A DNA stretch of 52,498 bases from Methanoregula sp. (lineage in GTDB: Archaea; Halobacteriota; Methanomicrobia; Methanomicrobiales; Methanospirillaceae), in contig NZ_PMZU01000058.1 in assembly GCF_003170075.1 (NCBI RefSeq), forward strand, positions 1 to 52,498, in the 5' to 3' direction. The notes beneath the pieces were generated by a model, which ran no database searches, was not told the DNA's origin, and saw only the letters and a program-made list of their open reading frames with translations. Each line of letters begins with the position of its first letter. The first letter of the stretch is position 1. Shown in pieces: positions 52,344-52,498 of this stretch. Position numbers and translations under genes: made by a program.

Positions 52344-52498
52344 CAGTTGTGCGACAATAAAAAGCAATGTCTCATTTGCTTCAGAATGGGAAAACGGCGC
52401 GTCATCTTTGCGAGGACCGGTTCATGTGAAATAACCGGGCCAACCGGGATATACAGGGTGACCCCATTGTGACAACAAAAGAATAATCAGACGACGAG
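52344..52498. other. End of window, no gene recognised
   Basis: A short frame starting at ATG 52386 (28 codons) has no support. The stretch may hold the promoter of a gene that begins beyond the window. Confidence 0.3.

Overview
The window comes from a hydrogenotrophic methanogen of the archaeal order Methanomicrobiales, most likely near Methanoregula and its relatives. This is inferred from gene content and GC-rich coding style, not from a search. Archaeal and methanogen markers include methanogenesis marker protein 8 (DUF2099), the DUF1890/DUF1894 pair, diphthine synthase, RadA, FEN-1, an archaeal RPA-like protein, archaeal NusA, F420H2 oxidase, NOG1 and a presenilin-type protease. No IS element, prophage, CRISPR array or rRNA was seen. 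The window looks like ordinary chromosome with dense short operons on both strands.

Layout. 1-9.5 kb: a small repeat protein, an M3 metallopeptidase, an 880-residue fusion of an APS-reductase-like PP-loop enzyme with a cysteine desulfurase, a thiM-thiE-LigD-phosphoesterase operon, a lipoprotein, tRNA-Thr(CGU), DUF3467 and a Cas4-like nuclease. 9.7-16.3 kb: a radical SAM protein, a catalytic cis-prenyltransferase and, 0.8 kb away in convergent orientation, a degenerate cis-prenyltransferase that looks like an NgBR/Nus1 subunit; then dphB-DUF357, a flippase-like protein and a DUF151 protein. 16.4-21 kb: nusA-hisE, a SIMPL protein, and a leuC/leuD/leuB-type (or aksDEF) operon. 21-30.8 kb: a PAS protein, a three-gene nitrogenase-like operon (NifH-, NifD- and NifK-like), TrkH, an oxygen-defence set (rubredoxin, F420H2 oxidase, desulfoferrodoxin), a tspO gene broken by one in-frame TAA, and a TauE/SafE exporter. 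30.9-36.2 kb: a membrane protein preceded by three 15-bp repeats, a two-subunit 2-oxoacid:ferredoxin oxidoreductase, a CheY-like regulator, DUF1890/DUF1894 and CutA. 36.3-47 kb: dapL-lysA-RPA, radA-phosphatase, PRC-barrel, CBS regulator, NOG1, presenilin protease, fen, and small ORFs. 47-52.5 kb: methanogenesis marker 8, nadA, a ThiS/Ncs6-like pair, fdhD, larE and an XRE regulator next to palindromic operator-like sites.

Themes. Sulfur handling recurs: the desulfurase fusion, the sulfur carrier with its thiolase, LarE and FdhD. Information processing is represented by RPA, RadA, FEN-1, NusA and NOG1. The least conventional parts are the nitrogenase-like operon, the split cis-prenyltransferase and the desulfurase fusion.
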